A stretch of 64,000 bases of DNA from contig NW_026251399.1 in the NCBI RefSeq assembly GCF_025118155.1, forward strand, positions 186,001 through 250,000, read 5' to 3'. The notes under the pieces were generated by a model that did not search any database, was not told where the DNA came from, and worked only from the letters and a program-made list of their open reading frames with translations. Positions within the stretch are counted from its first letter, which is position 1; the number at the start of each line of letters is the position of its first letter. The DNA comes from Cokeromyces recurvatus (lineage: Eukaryota > Mucoromycota > Mucoromycetes > Mucorales > Mucoraceae). This document shows, in pieces, positions 13,678 through 26,303 of this stretch. The position numbers and the translations under genes are program-made.

Positions 13678-14168
13678 GCCACAACAGATCCACTCGTTTA
13701 TTGACAGTTAATAACATGGTCAGTAGAGTCAAGTTAAACTCTTATTTCTTCGCTGATCAAGTTTATTGTGTCTGTAGAAGAGTTGAATCTAAATCCATTA
13801 AACGTGATAAGAGAATATGACAACGTTTCTAAATTTATAATAGTCAGGGACTTGTGTGATTTATTGGATACATCAAGATTTAAACTGTATGTCGTGTCCT
13901 TTTTTTTTTTCTGAATATAATGTTTAGCTATGTTGTCCTTATTAAAAGGTCATATTACTTGCTTTCCATTAATATAATAAAAGTTAATTTTTCTTTAAAT
14001 TTATCTCGAGATTTAAAGTAGAATAATTGTTTTTTTTTTATTTTTTATTTTTTTATTTTTTTATTTTTTTCTATTTAATTTTTATCCATATAAATATATG
14101 GAATAAAAAGCTCAGAGCAATATATACACAAAAAAAAATAGAGAGTACATCTAATCTGTACTTGAATA
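12613..14168. promoter_or_regulatory. Divergent spacer between two hypothetical genes
   Basis: About 1.56 kb between divergent start codons, so it should carry two promoters. It includes a GA/AG tract just upstream of the minus-strand gene (12668-12690), a 37 nt T run (13639-13675) and TTTTTA repeats at 14031-14070. No coding or RNA gene was recognised. Confidence 0.45.
13639..13675. repeat. T37 homopolymer
   Basis: Uninterrupted run of 37 T. One of at least eight runs longer than 30 nt in this window; the others are at 14860-14902, 20022-20063, 32809-32878, 38041-38077 (A, in a kinesin intron), 40809-40862, 45009-45046 (A) and 49224-49256 (A). Confidence 0.95.
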
Positions 14169-14795
14169 ATGACTTCTAATTCATGTTCATTTCCACATGA
14201 TCCAGATGATCCCTTTAATCAAAAAATTACTAATTTAGAAGTAAGCTTATGTTTTTATACATGTTTATATAATTATAATAATTGAAATTACAATTAATAA
14301 TTAGAAAGTAAATTCATTCTCATGGCAATCCAATACTAATTTAGAACCAGTTATACCTAAATGGAAGATACAAACAGCAGAAGAAAGTAAAGATCAAGAA
14401 AGTTTTATACAAAAGTTAGGTAATCACAATGTATAAAACTTTTAATATCTTGTGCCTATTTTTATTTATTTATTTAAATAAGAGTCAAAAATTATAAAAA
14501 TTAAGCAAAGAGATGATAAATACTTTACATATAATAAAAAATCAGGTACAAAAAAAAAAAAAAAAAAAAACTTATTCTTTTACAAATATAAATTATATCC
14601 AACATGTATATGTGTATAGAGATGATACCTCATTGGTCACTATCTGATAATGAAGAGGAAGATTCAGTTGTAGATAGAGATCATGAAGAAGAAGAAGGCC
14701 TACCTCTCTTATGGGATCAAAAATCAAATACACCATTTTCTAAAAAAACTGAAAATCAGTATAAAAGGCAATGGTTTTGCTGCTACTATTGCTAA
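14169..14795 (+). CDS. Small acidic protein with C-terminal cysteine cluster
   Basis: Four short exons (14169-14240, 14305-14419, 14483-14545, 14620-14795) join in frame to give 141 aa. No family recognised. The N-terminal half has a Trp-containing segment (VIPKWKIQ). A Glu/Asp-rich stretch follows at about 93-110, and the chain ends in WFCCYYC. That tail resembles the palmitoylated or otherwise lipidated Cys-rich termini of small peripheral membrane proteins, but it is not a standard CaaX box. Four precise GT-AG joins that keep one frame argue that the gene is real even though each exon is too short to stand out. Function unknown. Confidence 0.65.
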
Positions 14796-14858
14796 ATGAA
14801 AATAAGCATTTTAGCTAATTGAACTTGATTCATAAATCATTTATTTTCATGTGATGGT

Positions 14859-14903
<45 letters not shown>

Positions 14904-15380
14904 ATTAAATCAAGTTCTATGCTCTATTTGAAGTAAAGATTTTATTTTTCTATATTATCTATTGGACTAACAATTTCTTTGATTAAAGCGTATCTATAAG
15001 AACACTCAGCAAAGATTTGGTAATAGTGCAACTACCAGATACAATATAATTTCTTCAGAAAGAGAGAAGGGAAATTACAATCAAATACATATCTTCATCA
15101 AGAACAACGTATATTACTTAAATAATATATATAGATAGATATAAAAAAGAGACTATGATTGTCTGTTGTTTGAAATCATTATATGGTTATGTAGTTATTG
15201 TTACTTTTTTAGTACAGTCTAGGATCAAATAATACATAGTATTTATACATATAAACATATATATTTGTAAATGTATGTTTGTGTGTACATGTAATTTTAT
15301 TATATGTGATTTTTCTTTTTTCTTATATTTATAAGAGGGGATAAAAATAGAGAATAATAGTCTTTGATTATATGCATTTC
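14796..15380. other. Convergent spacer with 43-nt T run
   Basis: 585 bp between converging genes. It holds a T43 homopolymer at 14860-14902 and AT-rich sequence with TATA repeats near 15120-15300. Nothing coding was recognised. Confidence 0.5.
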
Positions 15381-18300
15381 TTAGGCAATAGTAGAGAGAA
15401 CAATTTGTGAAATAACAGGATCTTCACTTCTAACAGCCATCTCAAATGCAACACCTGTCGAAGAATTAAAAGTCATACGGCATCTTACTAATATCTTTTC
15501 GCCTGTCAAAAATGTACCAGACATAATCAATGTATGAACATTAGGATTGCGTGGCAAAGAGCTATCCTCTAATGGCTGCAATCCTAATAACTCAATAATG
15601 GCTGTACAAGCAGCTTGAAGACTGGGTGCTTTTTCTTTATCCAATGCTAATGTCTCAATCACCTCTCCTTCAGCAAGGGCTTCAAATTCTTCTTCAAAGT
15701 TAGATACATAATTAGGACGAATATAGTCGCTTGTCAATAATTCTATTTCTTCAACTTGGTATTCATCTTCATATCCTTCTTCATCAGGTTCTCCTGTAGT
15801 AGGATCACAGTCCTTGATAATGAATTTTAATGTATTTGTAAAGGAAGCTATATATATACATATATATATAAATGAGTTGATGCTTATATGGATAACGTAA
15901 CTTAAAAGCAATACTTACCAATAGGGAAGTCATCTTCGGGTCGTTCATAAGCAATATAAATGTGGCCAGGAACGTTGTATTCTAATTTAGGTGCGGGAAT
16001 CTCAAATAGGCGGACCAAACCAGATTCTTCATCATCCATTTGCATCATCATTTCAACATTTTCTAATAATTGATCATTTAAGGTATTTAAACAATCGAAC
16101 TGGAACACAATATGTTTAGCAAAGGTATGCTTAATACATTGAATAATATATTCTGTCTCACTCTCAGTCACATCAATCTTGTTTGAACTCTTAAAGAGAG
16201 GACCAAAAGCTGCAATTTCAGGAATAGCTTTCAGGGCATCAGCATAAGCAGCTTGTTGATCTAATTGGCTTGGCTTTTGTTCTACTTTAGGTGATGCATT
16301 TGAAGATAATAGAGGAGAGGAGATAGCTGCTAAAGTAGCAGTACTCAAATCTTGAGGTCGATTACGACGTCTTTCTTCTTCTTCTTGCGTTTTACTGATG
16401 ATAGGAATGCTGTTCAAGTTAAAAGCCTTGGCAAGGCCAGTCTTGCTTCCAAGATTGACATATTCAACCAATTCACGTTCCAAGGTAGGAAGGGCATAAG
16501 TTGAATCATTAGTTGAATAACGCTTAGCTAAATCCTCATTTTTTAACATCTCTAAAGCTAACGTAGCACGATCACGTACTTCATCATCCACATCATCTTG
16601 ACAACGGGCCAATAAAATCTTTACACTTTGCTTTACATGATCATCGGGGCAATTAATACCAAATTTAGACAACGCACTAACAGCAGCACCACGAATGATG
16701 GAATTTTCAAGAATGACACGGTTATAAATATAACGAATATATTTGGTAGGTGTAGGTGTTTTAGGGCCCTCTCTGCCAAGCAAATGAAGTACACGGACAG
16801 AAAGTTTAGTAAATTCACAATCTTCAATAAATTCACAAAGACAAGACAAAGCTAATAATAATAATAATACATAAAATCAATATATATTATTCTTATTTTT
16901 TTTTTTTCAATTCTCTTACCTGCGTCCTTCGATTCAGGAATATGACGGACCATATCAAAGATGGCTTCAACAACAGCCTTTTTAAATTCATAGCCTCCCT
17001 CATCACGTAAAACACTACTCAAGAAAGAAAGCATGACAGCATGTTTGTTAGGGAACTTCATACAAAGTGAGCGAATAGCTTCAACAACGATAACCTTAAA
17101 TTCATCAGAAATTTCGCCCATAAAGCTTGAAATTTGCTTCATAAGACGATCTACTGAAGCTTCATTACCCGTTTTTAATAGAGTAGTAATTGCAAAAGTA
17201 GCAATACTACGATTTTGATCAGATACTAAATTCTCAATATCCAAGTTGCAAGGTGAGACAGCAGTAGGCTTAGAAAGAGCAAGTGTATTCAAGATACGAA
17301 TGGCAGCAAAACGCAATGTTGGTTTAGGTGAAGACAAGAAGAGTTGCAAAACTAGTAAAATAATAATTTAAATACCCACACATCTATAACACCATTCAAT
17401 TTTTGAAAAAAATACCTGAAATAGCGGGGTAAAGTTCTTTAGCTGTAACATCTTTCATTTCACAAATAGCCCGAGCAGCTTCTAAATTGACCATATCACT
17501 CTTATGTCTTAAAAATCCTTCTAAAAGCTCGTAAATGCGTCTAACAGAGCTGTAAAATAACACATACAAACACACACAAAAAAAAAAAAACGAATAAATA
17601 AAATAGTGTACAAAAAAAAAAAAAAGAATACAGCTAAATACTTTACCTAGGATCATCTTCCATTACTTTACAAGCATATCTAATCAGTATACAAACTGCA
17701 GCAGGGTTTTTTAAAGTACCGCTGTTACTACCACGACCTGTACCAGAAAATGTTTGAACCAACTTGGCAACTGCCATACGATCTTGTTGACGAATAAGAT
17801 ATAAAAGACCAATAGCATGATATTGAGCAATATTACTAGTAGAAATAACAGCTTGATTTTGACTAGCAGAACTACTAAAACTAGAAATATAACTGGATGC
17901 AACAGAAGCAAAACCACTTGATTGTTTAGCATGTGCAGCTTCTTGAACTTCGGTAGCCCAACGACGCACGATATCCTTTGAGGAACCAAAAAGATGATAT
18001 GCTGAAACAAGTGCAGCTGCTGATACAGAAGGATTCTTGTCGACAATTGAAGCTTTAATGATACGTTCAATACCTTGAATCATAGATGGCTACATAACAC
18101 ATAGTTAGTATATATATATTTTAAGAAAAAAAAACATGTTGTTTTACATCAGTAATAAGACATAAAGCACGAATAGCATTAGCACGATAGATTGTTTCTT
18201 GTTTAGATTGAATATCCTTAATTAATGATTGAGTAACCATAATAACATCTTGAGCAATTCCTGATAATTCTTTAATAACAAGATACATCATCTGTCTAAG

Positions 18301-18723
18301 TGAAGTCTAATAATAACAAGTTAGATGAACGTTTCGATCTTTTATACGAAATCTTACATCTTTGGATTGAAAAAGTTTAATCACATTAAAGAAAAGATCA
18401 GTTGCTTCTTGAGTATTGAAAGGTTCACCCAAAGAAAGTAAATAAATAATCTTTGTAAGTAATATGCGACATCTACGAACATTGATAGACGAGTCATTAA
18501 AAACGCGAGCCTCTTGAAGTACGGTTGTCTTATTTATTTGCGAGAAAATATTGACTTCTCCTATAAAATAGGTTTTATACAAAGATTTAGAGATGGTGCT
18601 ATTTACAACTTTTTTTTTTTTTCTCTCCTTTTTTCCAAGAAAAGTAGTAGTAGTAAACAAAACAAAACAAAAAAAAAAGGCTGTATATTTACCTGAGTCT
18701 TCGTCTCTTTTCATGTAACTCAT
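15381..18723 (-). CDS. SEC21: Coatomer subunit gamma (gamma-COP)
   Basis: Large subunit of the COPI coat, acting in Golgi-to-ER retrieval and intra-Golgi transport. Eight exons (18723-18693, 18560-18358, 18306-18148, 18089-17647, 17549-17416, 17351-16920, 16851-15919, 15847-15381) give 933 aa, close to the yeast protein (about 935). The N-terminal two thirds is an alpha-solenoid of adaptin-like HEAT repeats, beginning with [11 protein letters not shown] after a short exon-1 tail [11 protein letters not shown]. The C-terminal part has the appendage (ear) domain, with the gamma-COP linker rich in acidic residues ([12 protein letters not shown]) and the conserved closing region near [12 protein letters not shown]. 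All joins are in frame. Identification is secure. Confidence 0.96.
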
Positions 18724-20018
18724 TGCCTGTTAATTGATAAAAGAAAAGTTACAAAGTCGAGATTGATAAATATATGTGTATATATATAAAAGAAGGAGGA
18801 CGTGTTAAAGCAGTTTATAAAAAAAAAAATAAAACAAAAAACAAAAAAATAATACAAATATACGAAAAATCCAATTTTAGACATAAAACTTCTCCCTCCG
18901 GCAGCGGACTTGGTATTAAACAAATTCATTGAAATTACATTATAAACATATTTTTAGCTGAAATTCAGATTACAGGATTCCAACAATTTGATTTTTTTTT
19001 AGTAGTCGATAACTAAAGGATGATGTATAATGCAGTCATTTTATTCTTTTATTCTCTTGAATAAGCTTTTCATGCCCTGTCTATATGACATAAGGCGTTA
19101 TAGGATATCCCCTTAATTTTTTTTTCTTTAAAAAAAGGAAATGGATTAAATTAAAAATAACCTTATCAAATAAGAAGTGAGCCAATCAAGCAATAAATTA
19201 GGCTTCGGTATATTATAGATCCATACTGTCTACTAATGTCTCTTCAGTAGAATAAGAGTGAGGAGGAGAAGGGGGTTTCTAGTTTATGGCTGCAATCAAA
19301 CACTTTTGATTTATTATCTTATTACACTCGCTCTAGATTATAAAATACTTGCTGCTACTCATTCATCAGGGTACATGAAGCTCAAAAAGAAAATATATGT
19401 GATATATAAATTGGACAAGAGAAATATCATGTTTACTGACAAGTTTTTGTCATTTAGTCAAATCGAATCAATAATTCACTTATCTGAAGCTTACAGTTCT
19501 CAAACATCTGCGTTAACAACATGCTTCTTTCTTTTATTCATATGCTTTACCATGGAAATAGAAGACTAACAATCCATTACCTAGAATGTAATCTTCGAAA
19601 TTTATTTTTTTTTTAAAGAAAAAGGAAAAGGTATTGCTTTATATAAATATTCATATCGATGTTATTATTTTTAAATATTTTACTCGTATAGAGATGCATA
19701 TTGGTAATGAAAAAAAAAAATAGACAGAATGATTGAATTAAAAGAAAAGAACATTATCTCGATTTCAATCGAAAATACTATAGTATTTTAATTCAAAAAG
19801 TTCTTATTTTGAAATAATGGTGATAGAGAACAAAATTTATAAAGAGTTTTTTTTTCTTTATATATACTTGTATATATGAATAGAATAAGGTAGTATATCC
19901 TAATAATAAGCTGTGTAGAATAACTAGCTACTGTTTTAACTTATCTTTAAAACCTTGAGAATTACGATAAGTCTTCAATTGAGAGGTTGGACTAGAATAA
20001 TTCAAGTTTGTTTAAATT

Positions 20019-20067
<49 letters not shown>

Positions 20068-20080
20068 GTACGTATTTATT
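18724..20080. other. Spacer upstream of gamma-COP
   Basis: About 1.36 kb between the gamma-COP start and the 3' end of the bZIP gene. It includes a T42 run at 20022-20063. An open frame at 19258-19569 has no early ATG, no family resemblance and no splice partners, and I do not call it a gene. The promoter of gamma-COP should lie in the first few hundred bases. Confidence 0.45.
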
Positions 20081-20811
20081 TTACCTTCTTTCTAATAAAT
20101 TAGGCATTATTGTAGTAACATTACTATAATGAATCGTTGCTGAGAGTTGATGTAAATGAATACACGAAAACAACATAAATATAAAAATAAAATAGCACAG
20201 AAATATCTATAAATATAAAACAACATGAATTTAATAATCAAGTTTATTTTAACATATTGTATATGCTTACCATTAAAATAAGGTCACTTCCATTTAATCG
20301 CTCTATGGCATTACTATGTTTATTTGACTCAAAACTTAACTGTTTTAATTTAAAATTATCTTGCTCCAATTCTGCAATTCTATCCTGAAGGATCCTATTT
20401 GTCCTAGATAATTCAGTGCATTGATTTTCAAGTGTAGCCAGATATTCACGCTTTCTTTTGCGTGAAAGTAATGCTGCTGCTCTATTCTTGATAAGTCTTT
20501 CTTGTTTCTTGGCTAATGAAGTTGCAACCTTCTCAGAATCAGACAAGCTTTTTTCATTTCTATTATTGCCTAGAGTGGGTGTCATGATTAAAGTATGATT
20601 GACTTGTTGAAAATCAGATACTCTTTCATTATGGTCTGATAAAGGAATGGTATGATTTGTTATGGATTGGTCCAGTAATTTTGCATTCACTATGCTTTGT
20701 CTCTGATGTAAATTTTGGGGCTTGTAGGCAGGTAATATCATAGGTAATAACTTTGTTAGCGCTGGTGGAGAAATGCCGATCGTTTTCTTTTGGTGATTGT
20801 TATCATCATCT

Positions 20812-20847
<36 letters not shown>

Positions 20848-21383
20848 GCCTTCTTTCGCCCACGTCTTTTTTTAAACTTATTATCATTGTTATTAGATGA
20901 AAGACAAGAATAGAGACCGAAAGAACTTGGAGAAGTAGGTCGTTGTGAGATATTAAGATTTGAACAATTATTTGATATATTATCAGTAGTAGAAGATATG
21001 ATTGAGAGATTTTGCGGATGATGGCTATTGGGATTATTTACGTGCATCATATCATTCATAAAATGAGAGCAGAGAGATGCTATTGACAATTCTTGATGCT
21101 TCTGATACTCAGTTGACTGAGCCTTATCAAAAGTATGAGTAGAATCTCTAAAGATATTTAAATAATCCTGTTGAATATCATGATTATTGTAAACATTTGT
21201 AAAATCAAGGGCATTTGGAGAAGAAGAAGAAGATAGGCTATTGATATCAGACAGACTAGTGTCATCATTTAAATAAGGTACATTTGAAATACAGTTTGAA
21301 TGAAGATAAGAAAATAACAAATCATCCTGATCTTCACCTATTGCTTGTTCTAATTTAATAGTGCCTGATGCTTCGTTCGACAT
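20081..21383 (-). CDS. bZIP transcription factor with C-terminal membrane segment (ATF6-like layout)
   Basis: Two exons, 21383-20271 and 20206-20081, separated by a 64 nt intron in phase 0, encode 412 aa. The N-terminal 290 residues are Ser/Asn-rich with an Ala tract (about 184-200) and look like an activation region. The basic region has the N-x7-R signature (Asn300, Arg308) in the context IKNRAAALLSRKRKREYL, the arrangement typical of the ATF6/CREB3 side of the bZIP family. A leucine zipper follows (about 315-350). Spliced exon 2 adds a hydrophobic helix, LILM|IFLCYFIFIFMLFSC (about 368-387), and a 25-residue tail with one N-glycosylation sequon (Asn400). If the intron is retained, the protein stops after eight other residues and lacks the helix. 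The bZIP call is certain; membrane anchoring is inferred. Confidence 0.85.
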
Positions 21384-22636
21384 AGTGCAATATTAAAAAG
21401 AAAAAAGAAAGAAAGGAAGAAATAAAAGGTAAAAATAAATAAATAAATAAATGCTCATTTTAAGTAAATTCATAGTTAATGTGAACAAATATAGTTAATG
21501 CATATATTTATTTATTATAGTTGAAACGGATACATCGTATTAAGCTGTATAAGTATAACTGAGCTTAAACTAATGACTTACAACATGTAATAAGTTTAAA
21601 AAGAAAACAAATAAAGCTGATTAAGACATATTAAACATACATTTTCCCTTTTCAAAAATTTATGCCGTATTTTAATATATTGTATTTACTTTTAAGAAGA
21701 GTCAAGGAAATACATTTGATGAATATAGACTCTATACTACGAAAATTGAAAAAGAGGTTTTTTCTTTCTTTTTTTTTTCTTTTTTTTTCTTTAGGGGGCT
21801 TTTCACTTTTAAGAAAGTCAAATCAGAACCTGACAAGAAAAGAGCATGTTGGTTATAAACTTATAGACAATATAGATTACATGAACACTTGCATTTTTAT
21901 TGATAAAGTTAGATTTCATACTAGTCCAAGAAAAAACTTGTAAGCTAGGCAAGAACAGTCTACTAAGCTCGTGCCACTGATAGTGAACATTAACATAACT
22001 TTTTTTTTTCTTTTTTAAAGAAAAAGTTTATTTCTGTTTATAATATGTCTAAAACCCATCTTAAAAAACTAGTACTTTCAAAAAGAAAGAAAGAAATAGG
22101 TTAATATTATCCAAAAGTACACTCAAATCAAAACTATTGCATTATTTTCTTAATCGGTATTATGTACATTTCTGGAAATAGAAGATTATTATTTCATTAT
22201 AGATAATTCTTTTAACCATATAATATAACTATAAACTTGGAATATCGATATGAATGTATGTTTCTTTACTCATTTGAGCTTAATCCCATTGAACAATTTT
22301 AATCGGTTAGAAATAATGTGAAAGAGAATTAATTCTCAAAAAAAAAAAAAAGAAAAAAGAAAATCTCCCAAGAAAGCTGTTAATAATACTCATGATTTAG
22401 TTTTCGAAAGATTAATGCTTCAAATAAATGCATTATTCATGAAAAAATTATCTAAAATGAAGTCTTTATGATTTGGAATTTTTTTAGCCAATCATTTATC
22501 CGTTAAAATTTGAAATTGTGCATTACCGGGTTAAACAATTTACCATTTTCTGGATTACATTAATTACAAATGAAAAAAAAAAAAAACTACTTCTCTTTTT
22601 TATTATTATTAATTCTTTATCATATACATTTATATA
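21384..22636. promoter_or_regulatory. Divergent spacer, bZIP / Ysc84-like genes
   Basis: About 1.25 kb between divergent start codons. It is AT-rich with several A and T runs. A 93-codon frame at 21662-21943 is T-rich and lacks family resemblance, so I leave it out. Both promoters should lie here; I cannot identify operators by eye. Confidence 0.45.
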
Positions 22637-24419
22637 ATGAAAAAAATAAATAATTTTGCTTCGGGCATTTCTTCTGCTATCAACTCACCTATACCAACAA
22701 ATTTAGCAGGTATTGATTTCCACTGAATTTATTGCTTTTTTGTGTTTCTTGGCAATTCATACTTACAATGTCTTGGAATACCATTCTCTAGGTGAATGTA
22801 AGAAAGCAGCCAAAATCCTTAATAGCTTTATAGGTAACTAGTCATAAATATTATGCAAACAAATTTTTATAAAAAATAAAGACTACGACAGAATTACTTA
22901 TATCTGGCATGTGTGTGTGTGTGTGTGTATGTATATACATATAGACCCAGGACAAGGATTAGATAAAGTGATTCCACAAAATATTTTGGATAAAGCACAG
23001 GGCTTAGCTATTTATACTGTAATTAAAGCAGGATTCTTGTTCTCAGGTCGTGCTGGTAGTGGCATTGTTATTGCAAGGTAAACATACAATGAAGGAAAGG
23101 GGAATTGCTATTGAATTATGTATACTTGTGTAAGCATGTGAGCTATTTATTGATTTTATTATCTATAGGTTACCGGAAGGAGGTTTGTATAATCTAAATA
23201 AAAAAAAAGCTTGATTTCATTGTTTTTTGACTTAGTTTATTACATAAGGATGGTCTGCTCCATCAGCAATTGGAACTGGTGGTATCGGTGCAGGAGGACA
23301 AATTGGTAAAATAAATAAAGATAGAGAGAAAGAGAGATTTTAATTGTATAGGATATCTAAATCATATATAAAAAAAAATAGGCGCTGAATTAACGGATTT
23401 TGTGCTTGTGTTAAACACTAGAGAAGCTGTTAAAACATTTACTCAGATAGGTAATATAACACTGGGTGGCAATGTATCAGGTATGAAGGTTTCCTTTTAA
23501 ATTACATAGATTTTAGAATCATATTCATTTTTTCTTTTTATATTGTATAAAGTGGCTGCTGGTCCTATTGGTCGAAATGCAGAAGCAGCAGGAAGTGCGA
23601 ATGTGAAACATATTGCGGCTATTTATGCATATAGTAAAACAAGAGGCTTGTTTGCGGGTATCTCACTAGAAGGTTCAGTAGTTGTATCAAGAAGTGATGC
23701 TAATGAAAAGTTCTATGGTCGACGTGTTTCTGCTAAAGAATTATTAATGGGCTCCGTTCCACCTCCTCCAGAAGCAGATGCATTATATAGAGCTTTGAAT
23801 GCTAAATTTCATACATTAGGGTCACAAACTTATGGAAATCATTATTCAGAAGATGGATCGTCAGAAAGATCATTTGGACGTAGCAATAGTACTCATTTTA
23901 AGAGTACTCATATTTCAGCTCCTGGTACATTAAGACAGCCTCCACCTATTCGACAAGGTGGTGGCTATGGAGCGCCCATATCACAATCTTCTACTTTCTC
24001 TCCTCCCTCTTACCAACCTTCTAATACTATGAATAATTACAATAATATATATGGACAAGATATAAAGCCACAAACCAACTACAATGGCAATTACACAGCT
24101 CAGGCAGCTGCTAAACGAGCTCCTCCACCGCCACCGCCCAATAGAAAACCTTCAATTGTGACAAAAAGGGAACCTACAGCAAGGGCTTTATATGCGTTTG
24201 AAGGACAACAACCAGGAGATTTAAGTTTTAGAGAAGGCGATATTATTACAATTATACAGAAATCAGATAGTCAAGAGGATTGGTGGACAGGAAGACTTAA
24301 TGGTAAAGAAGGAGTGGTAAAGTATATAAGATTTAGCAAAAAAAAAAAAAAAAAAAAGTTTATATTATATACTAATGTTCATATTATAGTTTCCTGCAAA
24401 TTATGTTCAATTACAGTAG
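22637..24419 (+). CDS. YSC84: SYLF-SH3 actin-patch protein (Ysc84/Lsb3 type, SH3YL1 homologue)
   Basis: Binds phosphoinositides and F-actin at endocytic patches and recruits Las17-type partners through its SH3 domain. Eight exons: 22637-22709, 22792-22833, 22945-23077, 23169-23082 read as 23069-free microexon 23169-23182 is not used; the exon boundaries I support are 22637-22709, 22792-22833, 22945-23077, a 14 nt microexon beginning at 23169, 23249-23305, 23382-23480, 23553-24316 and 24390-24419. The product is 403 aa. The SYLF lipid-binding domain occupies about 1-205 (AGFLFSGRAGSG, AAGPIGRNAEAAG). A Ser/Pro/Asn-rich linker has a PPPPPPN tract. The SH3 domain spans about 347-403 (ARALYAFEGQQPGDLSF, EDWWTGRLNG), and the last exon supplies FPANYVQLQ. 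All joins keep frame. Identification is secure; the symbol follows yeast. Confidence 0.94.
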
Positions 24420-24704
24420 AGATGCACATTTTGAATTGTTCATACAAAATGTCAAATAAATCATATATTATTGTGATCTTAATAATTTATTCAAAAAAAA
24501 AAAAAAATATCTTGGAAAAAAAGATGAGTAATGCAAAAAAAAAAAAAAAAAAAAAAAAGTGGGGCAAGAACAACGCCTGATTTCAATAAGTAAACTTATT
24601 GATTTATTTTATTTTAAGACAAATACACAAACACATTCGTCTTTCTTTCTCTTTTTCTCATTGATTTTTTTTCCTCATATATATCATATAAATATATAAC
24701 TTCT

Positions 24705-25163
24705 ATGGCTACTCAATCACTTATTGACATTAACTCTCTATCTCCTAAATTCCAAGATCTTTATGCAAAGGCTAAAGATTTTGTTGAGGTAGAAAAAAAA
24801 AAAGCTTATTTTATTTTAATTCAATTCTAATACATCAATTTCAAAACTAGAATGATTGTATTCCTGCAGAAAAGACTTATGAACTTCAGATGGGAAAAGG
24901 TGAAAACAGATGGAAGGTAAAATAGACCTGTTGAATTACAGATTATGAATTAAACTTCATATGTAGATTATTCCTCCTATTTTAGAAGAACTGAAAGCTA
25001 AGGCAAGATCATTGGGCCTTTGGAATCTTTTCTTAGGTCAGGACTATGAGGAAGGTGCAAATTTAACTAACCTTGAGTATGCTTTAATTGCTGAAATTAC
25101 CGGTCGTTGTCCCAAAATTGCGCCAGAAGCTATGAACTGTTCTGCTCCAGATACAGGAAACAT

Positions 25164-25201
<38 letters not shown>

Positions 25202-26303
25202 CCAATAGGACTTATTTTTTTTTTCTTTAAAAAATAAAATAAAATAAAAGAGGTGCTTGCCAAATATGGTACACCTGCACAAAAGGAAAAATGGCTTCGA
25301 CCTCTCTTGGACGGTAAAATTCGATCTGCCTTTGCCATGACTGAACCTCGAGTAGCTTCATCCGATGCCACTAATATTGAAACTAGTATTCGCCGTGAGG
25401 GTAATGAATATGTGATTGATGGTTTAAAATGGTGGATTTCAGGTGCAGGTGATCCTCGTTGTGCTGTTTATCTTGTGTTGGGCAAGACAGATGCAGATAA
25501 TAAAAATAAACATCGTCAACAAAGTATTGTTATTGTCCCTGCTGATACTCCAGGCATTACAGTCGTTCGTCCTATGACAGTCTTTGGTTATGATGATGCT
25601 CCTGAGGGTCACTGCGAAATTATTTTTAAAAATGTTCGTGTTCCTATCGAAAACATCATTCTTGGTGAAGGTCGTGGGTTTGAAGTCATTCAAGGACGAC
25701 TAGGACCTGGTCGTATTCATCATTGTATGCGTTGTATTGGTATGGCTGAGCGTGGATTAGATTTGATGTTGGCACGAGTTACAGATCCTGCTCGTCGAAC
25801 ATTTGGTAAATCACTAGCTGAACATGGAACAGTGGTGACAGATATTGCTAATTCTCGTATTGAAATTGATCAGGTTCGCTACTTGGTCCTGAGTGCCGCA
25901 AGAAAAATTGATCTTGCTAAGGCTAAAGGTGCTATGAAAGAGATTGGTATGGCAAAAATTGCTGCTCCTTCTATGTTACTACGTGTTTTAGATCGTGCTA
26001 TTCAGGCATATGGTGCTATGGGTGTCTCTCAGGACACACCTTTAGCTCATTTCCATGCTTCTGCAAGAACTCTTATGTTTGCTGATGGCCCTACACCTGT
26101 ATGTATAAATGCACTTTTATGTATAAATATATACATATATAAATACTATCATTTTTACTATACCCTATATATTAACATTCCAAAAAAAAAAATAGGTACA
26201 TGAAGCTCAAGTTGGTAAAATTGAACTTCGACGTGCTGCAGAAATTACTGCAAAAATGAAAACACAAAAAGAAAAGTCAGACTTATTAGCTTCTAAGCTT
26301 TAA
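24705..26303 (+). CDS. Acyl-CoA dehydrogenase, ACAD10/11-like
   Basis: FAD-dependent dehydrogenation of an acyl-CoA. Five exons (24705-24788, 24851-24916, 24967-25165, 25251-26098, 26196-26303) give 434 aa. The order is the usual ACAD fold: N-terminal helical domain, beta domain with [15 protein letters not shown] and the substrate/FAD loop WWISGAGDP, then the C-terminal helical domain ([26 protein letters not shown]). The chain starts MATQSLID, with no obvious mitochondrial presequence, and ends in SKL. SKL is the canonical peroxisomal targeting signal type 1, so a peroxisomal location is likely. The family resemblance is to the ACAD part of ACAD10/ACAD11 rather than to medium- or short-chain enzymes; the exact substrate cannot be read from sequence. 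Confidence 0.92.

Noticed and set aside
19258..19569. 103-codon open frame on the plus strand
   Set aside because: It opens with GTG, and the first ATG comes about 40 codons in. Composition is like the surrounding AT-rich DNA and there are no splice partners or motifs.
21662..21943. 93-codon open frame between the bZIP and Ysc84-like genes
   Set aside because: T-rich low-complexity translation (Phe/Leu runs), no family resemblance, lies in a divergent promoter region.
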